NCBI GenBank assembly: GCA_032251435.1
Contig: JAVVEH010000023.1
Location: forward strand, 10,127 to 74,126
DNA length: 64,000 nucleotides
Source: JAVVEH01 sp032251435
GTDB taxonomy: Bacteria > Verrucomicrobiota > Lentisphaeria > Oligosphaerales > MVZH01
Direction of reading: 5' to 3'
The notes under the pieces were generated by a model. The model saw nothing but the letters and a program-made list of their open reading frames with translations. It had not been told where the DNA came from and did not search any database. Positions 26,576 to 36,475 of the stretch are shown here, piece by piece; the first letter of the stretch is position 1; the number at the start of each line of letters is the position of its first letter. The position numbers and the translations under genes were made by a program.

Positions 26576-27829
26576 ATGCCTACCTTTCAATACACAGCCA
26601 TGGATGGTGCGGGGAAGGAAAAACGCGGGAAAATCGAAGCGGCGAATGAGCAGGACGCCGGTGCCAAGCTCAAGCATCAGGGTTTGTTTATCACGAATAT
26701 TTCCTCCGCCAAAGCCAGTGGCAAACGCGGCCCGGCGAACAAGGCCAAAGGTGGTAAAAAAGGCGGTGCCATTGTTCTCGGAACACCGGTTATTAAGAAG
26801 AAAAAACTGACGACGTTCACGCGCCAGATGGCCACGTTGTTGGATGCCGGGCAGGCGCTGGTGAGAGCGTTGCGGACCTTGGAACGGCAGGCTGGAAAGG
26901 ATGTGGCCGTGGCCCGGGTATTGGGCGATATCGCCGATTCCGTTGAAGGGGGGACAACCTTCTCAGAGGCCTTGGCCGCGCACCCGAAAACGTTTTCCAA
27001 ATTGTACGTCAGCATGGTGAGGGCCGGGGAGGCGGCGGGTCAACTTGAGGGGACCCTGCAGAATTTGGCGATGTTCATGGAAAAGGCCGAACGCATCGCC
27101 GGGAAAATTAAGTCAGCCATGGCGTACCCGGCTGTTGTTTTGACCGTCGCCCTCGGGATCACAACCTTTTTGTTGATTTTTCTTGTGCCCAAATTCGCTC
27201 AGATTTTTGATGATATGCTGCCGGGGGAAGAGTTGCCGGGATTGACTCAATTTGTGGTGAGCACAAGTAAAATTTTGAAAGAGCAGTTTATTCTGGTGGC
27301 CCTCTCGCTTGTCGGGCTCGTTTTGTTGTTCCATTTCGCCAAGAAAACCAAGCAAGGCGGGTATTTCATTGACGCGGTGTTTTTCAAGACACCGCCGTTC
27401 GCCTCCCTGGTTGTCCGTTCCTCAGTCGCCCGGGTGTCGCGGACCCTGGGCACATTGATGGATTCGGGTGTCTCTGTTTTGCAAGCTCTGCAGATTGCCG
27501 CTGAAACCTCAGGAAATGAAGTGATCGCCCGGGCGATCCGCAGTGTTCACGACTCTGTAAAAGAAGGGGAGGGCATGAGTAAGCCCATGGCGGGTACGGG
27601 TGTTTTCCCTCCCATCTGTGTCAGTATGGTGGAAGTGGGAGAGGAGACCGGCGCCTTGCCATCCATGCTGACCCGTATCGCGGATGTGTATGAAGACGAG
27701 GTGGACCGGGCGGTGGAAGCGCTGACATCCATGATTGAGCCGATCATGATTGTTTTCCTGGCGGTGATTGTCGGGACTATCGTTATCGCGATGTTCCTGC
27801 CGATGATCTCCTTGATTGAAAACCTGTAA
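26576..27829 (+). CDS. pilC: Pilus inner-membrane platform protein PilC/GspF
   Basis: 417 residues with two GspF domains and three membrane segments. The start PTFQYTAMDGAGKEKRGKIEA is typical. FTRQMATLLDAGQALVRAL opens the first domain and SSVARVSRTLGTLMDSGVSVLQAL the second; EVGEETGALPSML and the final helix IEPIMIVFLAVIVGTIVIAM complete the family pattern. A lysine- and glycine-rich linker (about residues 47-80) precedes the first domain. It links the cytoplasmic ATPases to the pilus fibre. Last gene of the + strand pilus unit. Confidence 0.93.
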   Translation: MPTFQYTAMDGAGKEKRGKIEAANEQDAGAKLKHQGLFITNISSAKASGKRGPANKAKGGKKGGAIVLGTPVIKKKKLTTFTRQMATLLDAGQALVRALRTLERQAGKDVAVARVLGDIADSVEGGTTFSEALAAHPKTFSKLYVSMVRAGEAAGQLEGTLQNLAMFMEKAERIAGKIKSAMAYPAVVLTVALGITTFLLIFLVPKFAQIFDDMLPGEELPGLTQFVVSTSKILKEQFILVALSLVGLVLLFHFAKKTKQGGYFIDAVFFKTPPFASLVVRSSVARVSRTLGTLMDSGVSVLQALQIAAETSGNEVIARAIRSVHDSVKEGEGMSKPMAGTGVFPPICVSMVEVGEETGALPSMLTRIADVYEDEVDRAVEALTSMIEPIMIVFLAVIVGTIVIAMFLPMISLIENL

Positions 27830-28250
27830 CACCTTTTCCTGAGGCAAGAAGCGGGGAGCTGCTCTTATATCCGGCGGGGATCCGCCCTACGTGAAGCCCA
27901 CCTACGGCGGGACAGGCTCACCGGCCTCACACGGATGCATCCGAGACGGATGCGCTCCATGGACCGTTTTCCTCTGGGAAACATCCGTTTCGACCAGTCA
28001 AAAGCCGCTGGCTCATCATTCTTGTCTCAAAAGAGTCTAACGAAGCCGGAAGTCGGACGAAGCCGGGGCCGGATCGGGGCCCCCTGAAACTTGGGAATGA
28101 TGAACAGATGAACAGGGAATAACGAATATCGAAAGAGAGGTGCTTTGGATTTTTCTTAAGATTCGGAAGTTTCACCTTGTATTGCCACGAAAAGTCACAA
28201 AAAAAATGCTAAAACAAGTTTAATCCACTTACTGTCCAGGATGAACCGGA
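27830..28250. other. Convergent intergenic region with REP-like fragments
   Basis: The gap between the ends of pilC (+) and the secretin gene (-). It contains a GGCGG-GGAT-CCGCC hairpin at 27873-27886, a segment with two close copies of GACGAAGCCGG/AACGAAGCCGG around 28036-28070, and AT-richer sequence to 28250. No frame here looks coding. The small hairpins resemble the interspersed elements of the 47-64 kb region. No clean terminator for pilC was seen. Confidence 0.55.
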
Positions 28251-28284
28251 AAAAAAAAGCGCCCGCCGGAAGAGGCGGACGCTT
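28251..28284 (-). terminator. Rho-independent terminator after the secretin gene
   Basis: On the minus strand the stem GCGTCCGCC/GGCGGGCGC (one G-T pair) with loop TCTTCC is followed by eight T residues. It lies about 55 bp beyond the secretin stop and ends the five-gene minus-strand pilus cluster. Confidence 0.88.
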
Positions 28285-28338
28285 TTCGCATATCACATTG
28301 AAAGATGTCTCCGGCCGGGGGGAGACTGTTTACGTCAA

Positions 28339-31005
28339 CTACCGGCCAAAGTCGACCAGCCCGCGCACGTCGTGATTGGCGCGTTTGGGGCGGCCAGCCG
28401 GGTCAACCATACGGGCGGTGACGAAAATCAGCAGATTGCGTTTTTCGCTTTTCTTGCTATGGGATTGGAAGAAGCGCCCAAGCAGGGGAACATCGCCCAG
28501 AATCGGAACTTTATCATCATTTTGCACCAGGTTCTCGGTGATCATCCCACCCAGCACCACCGTCTCACCATCCCAGACCATGACATTGGTTTCAACCGTG
28601 CGGGCGGAAATGATCGGCATGCTCTGCCGTCCTTCGACTCGTTCACCGTTAACGATCATTTCATAGTTGAGTGATTCATCGTAGCCGATGAAGTCATACA
28701 CCTGAGGCCGTAAAAGGAGGTCGATCAAATAGTCATTTTTGGGATCAACCTTGGGCGTGGCTTCAAGGATGACACCGATGTCCCGGGCTTCGCCGAATTC
28801 GGCGACAGACGGCTTATATGTCCCGTTGGCATCCGTGCCGCCGGCTTCCAGTTCCGGCTCGGTCCAGCTTTCGGGGAAGTAACGTTCTGTGACGACCCGC
28901 AAAATCGCGGTCTGGTCGCTCTTGGCGGTCACCTTCGGGCAGGAGAGCACATCCGTGCTGTCCGCCCGGTCCAAGGCGTGAATGACGGTGTCAAACTCCA
29001 TGCTGCCGAGAATCGAGTTAACGCCCAGGACGGCATCGTTAACGCCGTAACTGGTACCGGCAAAACGCAGAGCCCCAGTTAATGCGGTGGCTAATCCCGT
29101 TGCCCGAGTGATTGGAAAACCGTCCTCGTCAAGCTTGTCAACTAACTCTAGATATTCAGTTCCCCCAATTTCGGTCACCACTGTCGCCCACTCTTTCGCC
29201 GTCTCAGTAACGGCACCGCCGATGATGGCTGATCCACCCCAACTGCCGTATTCGGTATAGCCGCCCATCCCTGACTCGCCATATTTGGCCCCATTGTTGA
29301 TGAGCCATTCAAACCCGAGCGCCTCCAAGTCATTCTGGGTGATTTCAACAAACTTCGCCTCAATCGTCACCTGTCCCGGGTCAATCGTGTTAGCTTCGAG
29401 GTACTCTTCCACCAACCGGATGTTCTCGGGTGTGTTTCGAACCCAAAGCCTGGTTTTATTCCGAATCAGTTTCGCCGCTGATTTCGGGGGAAACTCAATG
29501 CCCAACTGGGTCAGATACCCACGCATGTCCGTGTCACCCAATTCCGCGGCATCAGTGCCTTCCACCTCTTGAACATCCCATTCAACAAGGTCTCCGCCTT
29601 TTTTGGTGACATCAATGCCGAACATGCCTTGGGGCACGTCAAAGATTTTCACTTCCATTTTCCGGTCAATACCCGTGCCGATTAACACGGCGTATTCGGT
29701 GACCAGGAAGTCTAAATTAGCTGATTCACAGACAAAGCGGATGGCATCTCCTAAGGGGATGTCGGTGGCGGCGATGGTCACCGTGCCGCCCGCGGGGGCG
29801 GCGACGGGCGTGGCGGGCGCGGCTCCGCCGCCATTGTCCCAGCCCGCTCCGCCATCATCAAAGTCGAACGCGCCGTCATCCGCGGCGGGTTTGGCGGGCG
29901 CTTCGGTGGTTTCCTGTTCACCTTCACCGCTTTGATAAACAATGCTGACCCCTTTGCCGTCCGGATCCAGTTCACGGCTCTTATCCCGGAGATAGCGAAT
30001 CACTTGATGGATGGTGGCTTCTTCAAAATCGATATGCGGGAGCACGATACTCTTCAATTTTTCATTGATCAGGCTAGCTTCCTCACTTGGTTTGGGAACC
30101 GTGGTCGTTCCCCCGGTGAGAGGCGTGTCCGTCGCCAAGGTGACAATGGATTCATTCCATTTCCATGTGCTTTCTGCGATTCGTTCCATTTCCGTGACTT
30201 TGCGCCGTTGCTCGCCGTGCGCGCGCAACTGGCGGTTGACATCAATCAACCCGTCGATCGCTTCAATGTTAAAGGGATCCAAAACGAGCGCCGCGCTATA
30301 TTTTTGCTTGGCGTCGACATAGAGCCGCTTTTTGTAAAGGCGTTTGCCTTGCTCTAGAAGAACGCCGACATCATCTTCACGCTGTTCGCCCAAGGGGTCG
30401 ATGACTTCAGTCGTCACTTGTTTGCGCAGAGACACGTTCTGCTTGATGGCTTGGTAGCGCTTGATCCGCTCTTCGGCGAAAGCGGCCATGTCGGGATTTA
30501 ATTCCGCCATTTTCTGTGTTTTCGCGATCGCGGTGTCAAATTTTTCCGCGTTCAAGTCCAGTTCCGCCTGATTGGCCAAATCATTCGCCCAGGCCCTGTA
30601 GGCTTTTGTTGTCAACGCGTCAATTTTGGCGATTTTCCGCTGAATGTCGGCGGTGTTTCCAGCATCCAGGAGATAGCCTTTGGCCGCGCCGAAACTTTCA
30701 ACCGCTTTTTCATAATCGCCTTTGACGAGCATGTTATTGCCCTCTTCCAGCGCCAATTCACCAAGCAACGCCCGTTCTTGACGGCGAATTTGCTCATCCT
30801 TATTTAACTCACTGGGATGCATGTCAACACCGGCGACGGAACCCTCATCGGTCGCGGCGACTGCATCCGCGACGGCTTCCGCCGTGTCACCATCAGGCTC
30901 TTGAGCGGTCACGCGGGACTGGACGCCCACCAAACACAGGCACAACAAGGCCGCCCACAGAAGGCGGGAAAAATGGCGGTCAACAGGGGTTTCAGCTTTT
31001 TTCAT
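28339..31005 (-). CDS. Secretin of a type IV pilus-like system (Amuc_1098-like)
   Basis: 888 residues from ATG 31005, which has AAAGGA eight bases upstream; the frame continues upstream to 31104 but lacks such a site. A signal peptide ends near VTAQEP. Residues about 70-290 are TPR-like helices (KGDYEKAVESFGAAKG, LYVDAKQKYSAALVLDP), an unusual N-terminal addition for a secretin. Then come secretin N domains with an alanine/glycine/aspartate-rich insert, and the C-terminal secretin domain with VPILGDVPLLGRFFQSHSKK and NLLIFVTARMV. It forms the outer-membrane pore. The TPR-secretin layout and the neighbours match Amuc_1098 of Akkermansia. Confidence 0.85.
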   Translation of the reverse strand: MKKAETPVDRHFSRLLWAALLCLCLVGVQSRVTAQEPDGDTAEAVADAVAATDEGSVAGVDMHPSELNKDEQIRRQERALLGELALEEGNNMLVKGDYEKAVESFGAAKGYLLDAGNTADIQRKIAKIDALTTKAYRAWANDLANQAELDLNAEKFDTAIAKTQKMAELNPDMAAFAEERIKRYQAIKQNVSLRKQVTTEVIDPLGEQREDDVGVLLEQGKRLYKKRLYVDAKQKYSAALVLDPFNIEAIDGLIDVNRQLRAHGEQRRKVTEMERIAESTWKWNESIVTLATDTPLTGGTTTVPKPSEEASLINEKLKSIVLPHIDFEEATIHQVIRYLRDKSRELDPDGKGVSIVYQSGEGEQETTEAPAKPAADDGAFDFDDGGAGWDNGGGAAPATPVAAPAGGTVTIAATDIPLGDAIRFVCESANLDFLVTEYAVLIGTGIDRKMEVKIFDVPQGMFGIDVTKKGGDLVEWDVQEVEGTDAAELGDTDMRGYLTQLGIEFPPKSAAKLIRNKTRLWVRNTPENIRLVEEYLEANTIDPGQVTIEAKFVEITQNDLEALGFEWLINNGAKYGESGMGGYTEYGSWGGSAIIGGAVTETAKEWATVVTEIGGTEYLELVDKLDEDGFPITRATGLATALTGALRFAGTSYGVNDAVLGVNSILGSMEFDTVIHALDRADSTDVLSCPKVTAKSDQTAILRVVTERYFPESWTEPELEAGGTDANGTYKPSVAEFGEARDIGVILEATPKVDPKNDYLIDLLLRPQVYDFIGYDESLNYEMIVNGERVEGRQSMPIISARTVETNVMVWDGETVVLGGMITENLVQNDDKVPILGDVPLLGRFFQSHSKKSEKRNLLIFVTARMVDPAGRPKRANHDVRGLVDFGR

Positions 31006-31136
31006 TGATGGGTCCTTTTTCTCGTTTATTTGGGGTGTATGCTTTGTCTTTAACATTATCGCGTGTCCTGAGGTCAGTTGTATATCATTTTTGACTGAAT
31101 CCAAGGTGATTACATAAAAGGAAACAGTGCTGCTGG

Positions 31137-32336
31137 TTAAAAATTCGGCGGCTCCATGCCTATTCCGTCAAACGCCGACTCCATGTCGGGGGGTGACTGA
31201 AGGCTGGCGGGAATGTCTGTCCGCTTGATCTTCCCGACCAGGAAAGCGGTGCCGGGCTGGCCATTAATCAGGCGGGTGGCGGTCAGACTCTGATCCGTAA
31301 TGGATGAAACGCGATAGGTCTCGGTCTGCCCGGCGGAATCTGTCAATGACACTGTGTCCCCATCCCTGACCGGGCGCAACACCTGTACTTTCTGGGGAGA
31401 GTAATGATCCAAAACCAGTTTAGCCACAACCCCCGTGTATTTCATTTCACCACTTGTCAAACGCATGGGATCCTCACCCTCTTTTTCAAGTGTGATGACA
31501 GACGCGTCACGTAACATATAGTCTTTGACGGCTTTATTGTAATATCTTTCCTCTTTTTTCTCGACATCGGCAATCCGGTACCCATTGATAACTTGCCCGA
31601 GTTTGGCGAAGCGGGTGCGGATTTTTCCCATGTCGTCACGGACCGCCAAGTGGATTTCCCAGTCTTGCTTATCCTGTCCCTTGACCATCACCACTTTTGT
31701 CAAACGGATACTAAACAAATCCCGATCCACGTCGATTAAGCGGAGATGAGTCGCCAAGGGCGGGTGAATATTGGCATCCGTCATGCTGCCGCCATCGTGA
31801 GTCTCATCTAAAGTCCGGAAATATTTAAATTCCTCACGATTAAAGAAGCCGTCTCCATCCTCATCCGCCCAACCGTCCTGGATGCGGTCGGCGCGCAGAA
31901 AGGGGTACTTTTCCTCGATGGTGTCAGGAATGCCATCGCCATCCGTGTCCACGAAGTCATTCTCTGGATCGGGATCGGTGTCTTTCGGCGGGGGCTGCGC
32001 GGTCCCGCACCATGGGCAGGCTTCCAGTTTGAAGGCGATCCAGTGCTGACAGCGCTCTTCCGCGCATTGTTTATAACCGCGACCGATGAAAAGATTACCA
32101 CCGTCAGCATCGCCCCAGGTGACATCCGGCGACACCAAGTATGTGAGCGCCTGAAACTCAGCGTCCGAGAAGCTGGGCAGAGGCTTGTCGGGGGCCGTGA
32201 TGTCAATAATTGTTCCCTGGCTGGCGACATGCTTGACATGCTGGAGGTAAGATATCCAATAGGCTCCGGAACCGACAAAGGCGACCAGGAGAATGCCAAG
32301 GATAAATTTTTCGTAATTGTTTTTGAGAGCCTGCAA
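31137..32336 (-). CDS. Amuc_1099-like pilus system protein with zinc-ribbon and calcium motifs
   Basis: 399 residues with one N-terminal membrane helix (about 12-28) and the rest predicted outside the cytoplasm. A Cys cluster (CAEERC, CPWCG) near residues 85-112 looks like a zinc ribbon. Two acidic Dx[DN]xDG-type loops follow, DTDGDGIPD and DEDGDGFF, as in EF-hand or thrombospondin type 3 calcium sites. The C-terminal half has beta-rich repeats. Start is TTG 32336, with AGGAG nine bases upstream. It lies between the secretin and the 1100-like gene, as Amuc_1099 does in Akkermansia; the function is unknown but probably part of the periplasmic bridge. Confidence 0.75.
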   Translation of the reverse strand: MQALKNNYEKFILGILLVAFVGSGAYWISYLQHVKHVASQGTIIDITAPDKPLPSFSDAEFQALTYLVSPDVTWGDADGGNLFIGRGYKQCAEERCQHWIAFKLEACPWCGTAQPPPKDTDPDPENDFVDTDGDGIPDTIEEKYPFLRADRIQDGWADEDGDGFFNREEFKYFRTLDETHDGGSMTDANIHPPLATHLRLIDVDRDLFSIRLTKVVMVKGQDKQDWEIHLAVRDDMGKIRTRFAKLGQVINGYRIADVEKKEERYYNKAVKDYMLRDASVITLEKEGEDPMRLTSGEMKYTGVVAKLVLDHYSPQKVQVLRPVRDGDTVSLTDSAGQTETYRVSSITDQSLTATRLINGQPGTAFLVGKIKRTDIPASLQSPPDMESAFDGIGMEPPNF

Positions 32337-32339
32337 GGA

Positions 32340-33245
32340 TCAGTTCTCCTCAACGGGTTTCTTAAATTCAACAAAGTCAAAACGGATATCGGCGCTTACC
32401 CGGTCCAGAAATTGGACTTGAAACTGCTCGGCATAAGCCAAGTCAATGTCGGGAGTGTTTTCTTCGCCCGGGGTCGTCACACCGCTTTTAGGCACAGCGG
32501 CGGGCGCGCTCAGCGCCGCCAGCTTTCCCCCGTCACCGATGGTCACTGGCGAGGATTGGAGGGAGACGTTTCGGATCATAAAATAATATTTACTGTCTTT
32601 CTGGAGGCGTGTGAGAAGGTCTTTGACAGAGGACGAGCTGCCGGTCACTTGCATGGACAGGGGAATAACCTGAAACTCGCCTTTTTCCGCCACGCCCACG
32701 CCACTGGGCCGTTTCAATGAAACCAGCTGGGTGATTTGCGCTTTTTTCATAAGGCTGACAACTTCCCGGATGATCTCAAATTGCTTCATTAACACGGGGA
32801 CTTCCACCACCTCGTCCGGCAATTTGTCCGCGTTAATCACATCGTGAAATGAGAGATATTTGGCGGATTCAGTGACGAACACAGCTTCACGAGCCAGCCC
32901 TTCCACTAATTTGCCGGTTTCCTCAAACAGATGATTTTTACATTGCGTGTTGGACACCTGGCCGTTGAACTCAACGTGAGAGGCCTCATAGAGCGCGGTC
33001 CGCAGCTCCCGCAACCGCTGCTGAGTTTTCTCCAGGTTTTCAGCGCTCCTCGTCAAATTTCCCTCGGTGGCGGAATAGGTGGCTCTGGCCTCTTGCTCAC
33101 CAAATTTCTTCAGGCGCTCAATGTCCTCGCCGGACTTCCGGGCGCTGTCACTGGCGCTCTTGATCTTAACCGCTAAAAAAGCCGCCGCCAAAACAGCGAT
33201 GACCAGGGAAAGCGTCATGAGGGGTTTTTTTTTGATGAAATCCAT
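32340..33245 (-). CDS. Amuc_1100-like pilus system protein
   Basis: 301 residues: a short cytoplasmic N terminus, one membrane helix (about 9-26), a long coiled coil (about 28-90, with SARKSGEDIERLKKFGEQEA), then an alpha/beta domain resembling PilO/PilN ring folds (FQVIPLSMQVTGSSSSVKDLL, KDSKYYFMIRNVSLQSS). Position between the PilM-type and 1099-like genes, size and layout match Amuc_1100, the Akkermansia surface protein reported to signal through TLR2. The assignment rests on synteny and architecture. Its stop lies three bases before the TTG start of the next gene. Confidence 0.75.
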   Translation of the reverse strand: MDFIKKKPLMTLSLVIAVLAAAFLAVKIKSASDSARKSGEDIERLKKFGEQEARATYSATEGNLTRSAENLEKTQQRLRELRTALYEASHVEFNGQVSNTQCKNHLFEETGKLVEGLAREAVFVTESAKYLSFHDVINADKLPDEVVEVPVLMKQFEIIREVVSLMKKAQITQLVSLKRPSGVGVAEKGEFQVIPLSMQVTGSSSSVKDLLTRLQKDSKYYFMIRNVSLQSSPVTIGDGGKLAALSAPAAVPKSGVTTPGEENTPDIDLAYAEQFQVQFLDRVSADIRFDFVEFKKPVEEN

Positions 33246-33342
33246 AATCTGTCGTGATCCATAATCGTTGTTATGGTATGTCCGCGGTCACGTGATGACA
33301 CCCGGTTGTTCCGCGGGGAATGAACTTACTTCGCTAAACCTG

Positions 33343-35199
33343 TTATTCAAAGGCGATATCAATGGGAGTTTCAAGAATGACGCGCAATTGGAACTGTTTT
33401 AAATTTTTTATCCCCGAAACGGTCGTGTACGTGACAAAGGCTGTCCCGTCCTTTTTAAATAAGGGGTGATCCTTCAACCGCTGCTGGAACAATTCCGCCG
33501 GCAAAAGGGTGACGGACGGTGACGGGGCAGGGGCTGCTTCAGTGCCGTCAGTTTCCGGCACCGGGGGGTTGAGCCGCGCCAAATCCTCGGGCTTGAGGGT
33601 CAAACTTTCGCCCTCCAAAATAAATCCGGCAATCGTTATTTTCTCAACACCAATCTCTTGGGTCGCCACACCCGGGCTGCCTTGCGGCTCAAAACCGCCC
33701 ACGTTGAAAAGCGACTCCCCGCCGCCATCGGCCGGCCTCGCCGTCGAACCGGCGCCCGCGGCTTGTGTCTCGCTGATGGGTTTGACGCTTTTCAACCACA
33801 AATCCGCCGGTTTTAATGACTCAATGGTATTAAAAACCAGGGGTAGTTTTTCCCGCTCAGCCAGAAACGACTCCAGGAATGTGTATTCCGACCGGGCGGC
33901 GGTCACGCGGGACATGGTCCGCTCAATCGTTTTGCGGGTGCTCTCAAGGCGTTCTTTCGTGTTGATGCTTTTCCGCGCCCGGTCACTGTAAACAGCGTCT
34001 TTGCGGGCGAACGCCAGCCAAGCGACAGCCATCATCAAAAGCACGCAGGCGACACTGGCCAGCAGATAAGGCTTCTTGCGCCGCAGAGCGATTTGACGGA
34101 CGATGGTTTGCGGCATCAAGCTGACCTCCACCGCGCACTGTCCGCGGAAACGCAGGCCGAGCCCGACGACTTCACTGAACATGTGGGCGACGTTTTGCAG
34201 CCGCCCCGTGTCAATGCCAGGTCCCATTTGGACACACTGGAAGGGATTGAAATAGGTGACGGGAATGCCGAGTTTGTCTTCAAAGAAGCGGTCCGTGAAT
34301 CCCATCGTTGAGCTGCCGCCGGTCAGGTACAGCTTTGTGGGTTTATTGCCTTTCTGTTGCGCTCTGTAAACCCCGATAGACCGGTTGATTTCCCCGTGCA
34401 GGCGTGTCATCACATTCCGGACAATTTTTGAAACGGAAGCGGCCACTTCTGATTCCGGCTCGGCGTAAGCGCCTCCCAGCGCGACAAAGCCATGCCGACG
34501 CTTGAGTTCTTCAGCGTTTTCAAAGTCCATGCTGAATTCTTTGCCGATCTGCTGGGAAATGGAATGTCCGGCAATGGGAATGGTCCGGGCGAAAAACTGC
34601 TGTTCGTCGGCGAACAGCAAGTTTGTACTGCGGTCACCGAGATTCAGCAGCATCGCGCAGCCGTCATCGCCAATGGAATTAGCCCGGGCGGCATTGTAGG
34701 CGGCGGCGGGGGCGACATCAACGAGGACAGGCTCGAGCCCGGCGTTCTGAATGGATGTGGTTATTTCCTCGACGATCTCGTTTTTAATGACGACAAACAT
34801 CACTTCGAGCTCATCGGCGCCGGGATTGGATATTAGCTGGTAGTCCCAAACCACCTCTTCCATGGGAAACGGGACATTTTGACGCGCTTCAAATTCAACA
34901 ATTTGCCGAACACGGGATTCTTCCTCAGCGACCGGCGGCAAGGGCACAAACCGGGTGAGCGCGTATTGCCCGGATATGGAGACCAGCGCTTTTTTGGAGC
35001 CGTAATCACCCGCCGCGAGCATGTCGCTCAAGACAGACGTGATCACAAATCCGCGTGTGCCTTCTGTCAGCTCTTCCCCGTATTCACGGTAATCAAACGA
35101 CAACAGGGTGATACTGTTGCCGGGGCCATAAGCGAACTCCGCGAGTTTGATACTCGCGGCGCCTATGTCAAGAGCCAGAACCCGAGATGATTTAGCCAT
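33343..35199 (-). CDS. PilM-like actin-fold ATPase fused to a PilN-like part (Amuc_1101-like)
   Basis: 618 residues. Residues 1-350 are a PilM/FtsA-type actin fold with nucleotide motifs LALDIGAASIKLAEF, LLNLGDRSTNLLF and LYLTGGSSTMGF. A membrane helix follows at about 377-393, then a coiled coil and a periplasmic PilN-like domain with an extended disordered stretch (about 470-580). PilM and PilN are separate proteins in proteobacteria; here one chain spans the inner membrane and could couple the cytoplasmic ring to the 1100-like protein. Matches Amuc_1101 by order and type. Confidence 0.85.
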   Translation of the reverse strand: MAKSSRVLALDIGAASIKLAEFAYGPGNSITLLSFDYREYGEELTEGTRGFVITSVLSDMLAAGDYGSKKALVSISGQYALTRFVPLPPVAEEESRVRQIVEFEARQNVPFPMEEVVWDYQLISNPGADELEVMFVVIKNEIVEEITTSIQNAGLEPVLVDVAPAAAYNAARANSIGDDGCAMLLNLGDRSTNLLFADEQQFFARTIPIAGHSISQQIGKEFSMDFENAEELKRRHGFVALGGAYAEPESEVAASVSKIVRNVMTRLHGEINRSIGVYRAQQKGNKPTKLYLTGGSSTMGFTDRFFEDKLGIPVTYFNPFQCVQMGPGIDTGRLQNVAHMFSEVVGLGLRFRGQCAVEVSLMPQTIVRQIALRRKKPYLLASVACVLLMMAVAWLAFARKDAVYSDRARKSINTKERLESTRKTIERTMSRVTAARSEYTFLESFLAEREKLPLVFNTIESLKPADLWLKSVKPISETQAAGAGSTARPADGGGESLFNVGGFEPQGSPGVATQEIGVEKITIAGFILEGESLTLKPEDLARLNPPVPETDGTEAAPAPSPSVTLLPAELFQQRLKDHPLFKKDGTAFVTYTTVSGIKNLKQFQLRVILETPIDIAFE

Positions 35200-35264
35200 G
35201 CCGTTTCTCTATTCGTTTTCTCTAACTGAAAAGCGGACAAAGCGGACGCCGCTTGACCGATCAT

Positions 35265-35915
35265 TTATTTCGCCACCGGTTTTTCCGACGGCCGTTCAGG
35301 AACCCATGTGTCATGGTCCATGCCAAACCAAGGCGACTCCGTCCTGGACAGCAGAACATTATCGACCCGGTTGACTAACGGGCTCTGCCACCATTTCGCC
35401 GGAACACCGCGGACAGACCCCTTGGGGTACTGAAACTCTCCCACTTTAATACCATCTGACAAAATTTCCACATAAATGACGACTTTGCTTGTTCCAATCG
35501 GCGCGTTTCTTGATGAGTAGTAGCGCCGGATATCACGCGGAGAGAGATAAACAACGCCTTTTTGTTTGGCCTTTCCGTCAGCTTCAATCTTGTCGTAGGT
35601 GATTGATTTGGTGAAGACCAGACGCTCGGTTTCAGCCCCCAGAAGCAATATGTTCCACTTAAATGTGATGTTATCCAGCCAACCGTCGCGGGCGGTGACT
35701 TGATACTCGCAAACCATTTGCAACCAGTTTTCACTGGTTTCCGTGTAACTGAAACTCTTTTCCTTGAAGTCGGGGCTTTTGGGCTGGTCAAGGTGAAATT
35801 TGTCGAGCGTGAAGACAGGTGTCGCGCCGCGTTGCTGGGCGGAGGCGGCCGGAACCGCGAAAAGGACAAGAAACAAGGCAACCCCTAAAGATGGAATGAT
35901 GAAAAACGATTTCAT
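35265..35915 (-). CDS. Amuc_1102-like pilus system protein
   Basis: 216 residues from ATG 35915, preceded by a strong GGAGG site six bases upstream. A signal peptide ends near ASAQQ, so the protein is periplasmic or surface exposed. The mature part is beta-rich (TARDGWLDNITFKWNILLLG, GTSKVVIYVEILSDGIKVGE), close to an immunoglobulin-like or pseudopilin-head fold. It is the first gene of the five-gene minus-strand cluster and corresponds in place and size to Amuc_1102, whose exact role is unknown. Confidence 0.75.
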   Translation of the reverse strand: MKSFFIIPSLGVALFLVLFAVPAASAQQRGATPVFTLDKFHLDQPKSPDFKEKSFSYTETSENWLQMVCEYQVTARDGWLDNITFKWNILLLGAETERLVFTKSITYDKIEADGKAKQKGVVYLSPRDIRRYYSSRNAPIGTSKVVIYVEILSDGIKVGEFQYPKGSVRGVPAKWWQSPLVNRVDNVLLSRTESPWFGMDHDTWVPERPSEKPVAK

Positions 35916-36475
35916 TTTTTGGCCTCCTGTTTTTGGGGAAAAACAATAAAATTTACGGCGAAGATACATATATCGTCTCAAATGGCAGTGTGCAAGCCCT
36001 TATGGGGAATTTTATGTAAGGCCTCAGTCTCGGGGGGAGTGTGAGGGCGAACGTCCAACGTCGAATTGAAGACGGATGGCGGACAGAGGCGGGATTCTGG
36101 CGGATTTCATTCGGTGTTGGACGTTGGACGTTCGGATTTGAACCGCATTTCGCATTTCGAGGAGTAACCGGGGCCAGGTTTAACATGCCAACCTCGTTGT
36201 CGTAATCGATATCAATATCGGGTTCCCAAAGAAACCGGGGCTGGCAACCAGTAACCGGGACCGGCGGCGGACATTTAATTGCGCCGCGCCGGTGTCCTAT
36301 GTGAGGATGTTGACGACATCCTGATGACCGCTATATTGACAGAGCCGACCGGTAAAGACCGCGGGCGTTCGTGTTAACGGGTGTTCCTTCGTCGGCGCCA
36401 GGACCGTCCGCGGCCACGCCTCATTATCCATCCATTCGGGGTGCAAAAGCCCAATAGGGGACTAAGAAGGATATC
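35916..36475. other. Divergent intergenic region between pilus cluster and NYN gene
   Basis: About 560 bp that must hold the promoters of both divergent units. Visible structure: a short array of GTTGGAC heptamers near 36115-36135, an inverted repeat CGATAT-CA-ATATCG near 36206-36219, and a perfect hairpin AGGATGT-TGACG-ACATCCT at 36304-36322. No coding frame was accepted. The heptamer array belongs to the 7-bp repeat class that dominates the right end of the window. Confidence 0.6.
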
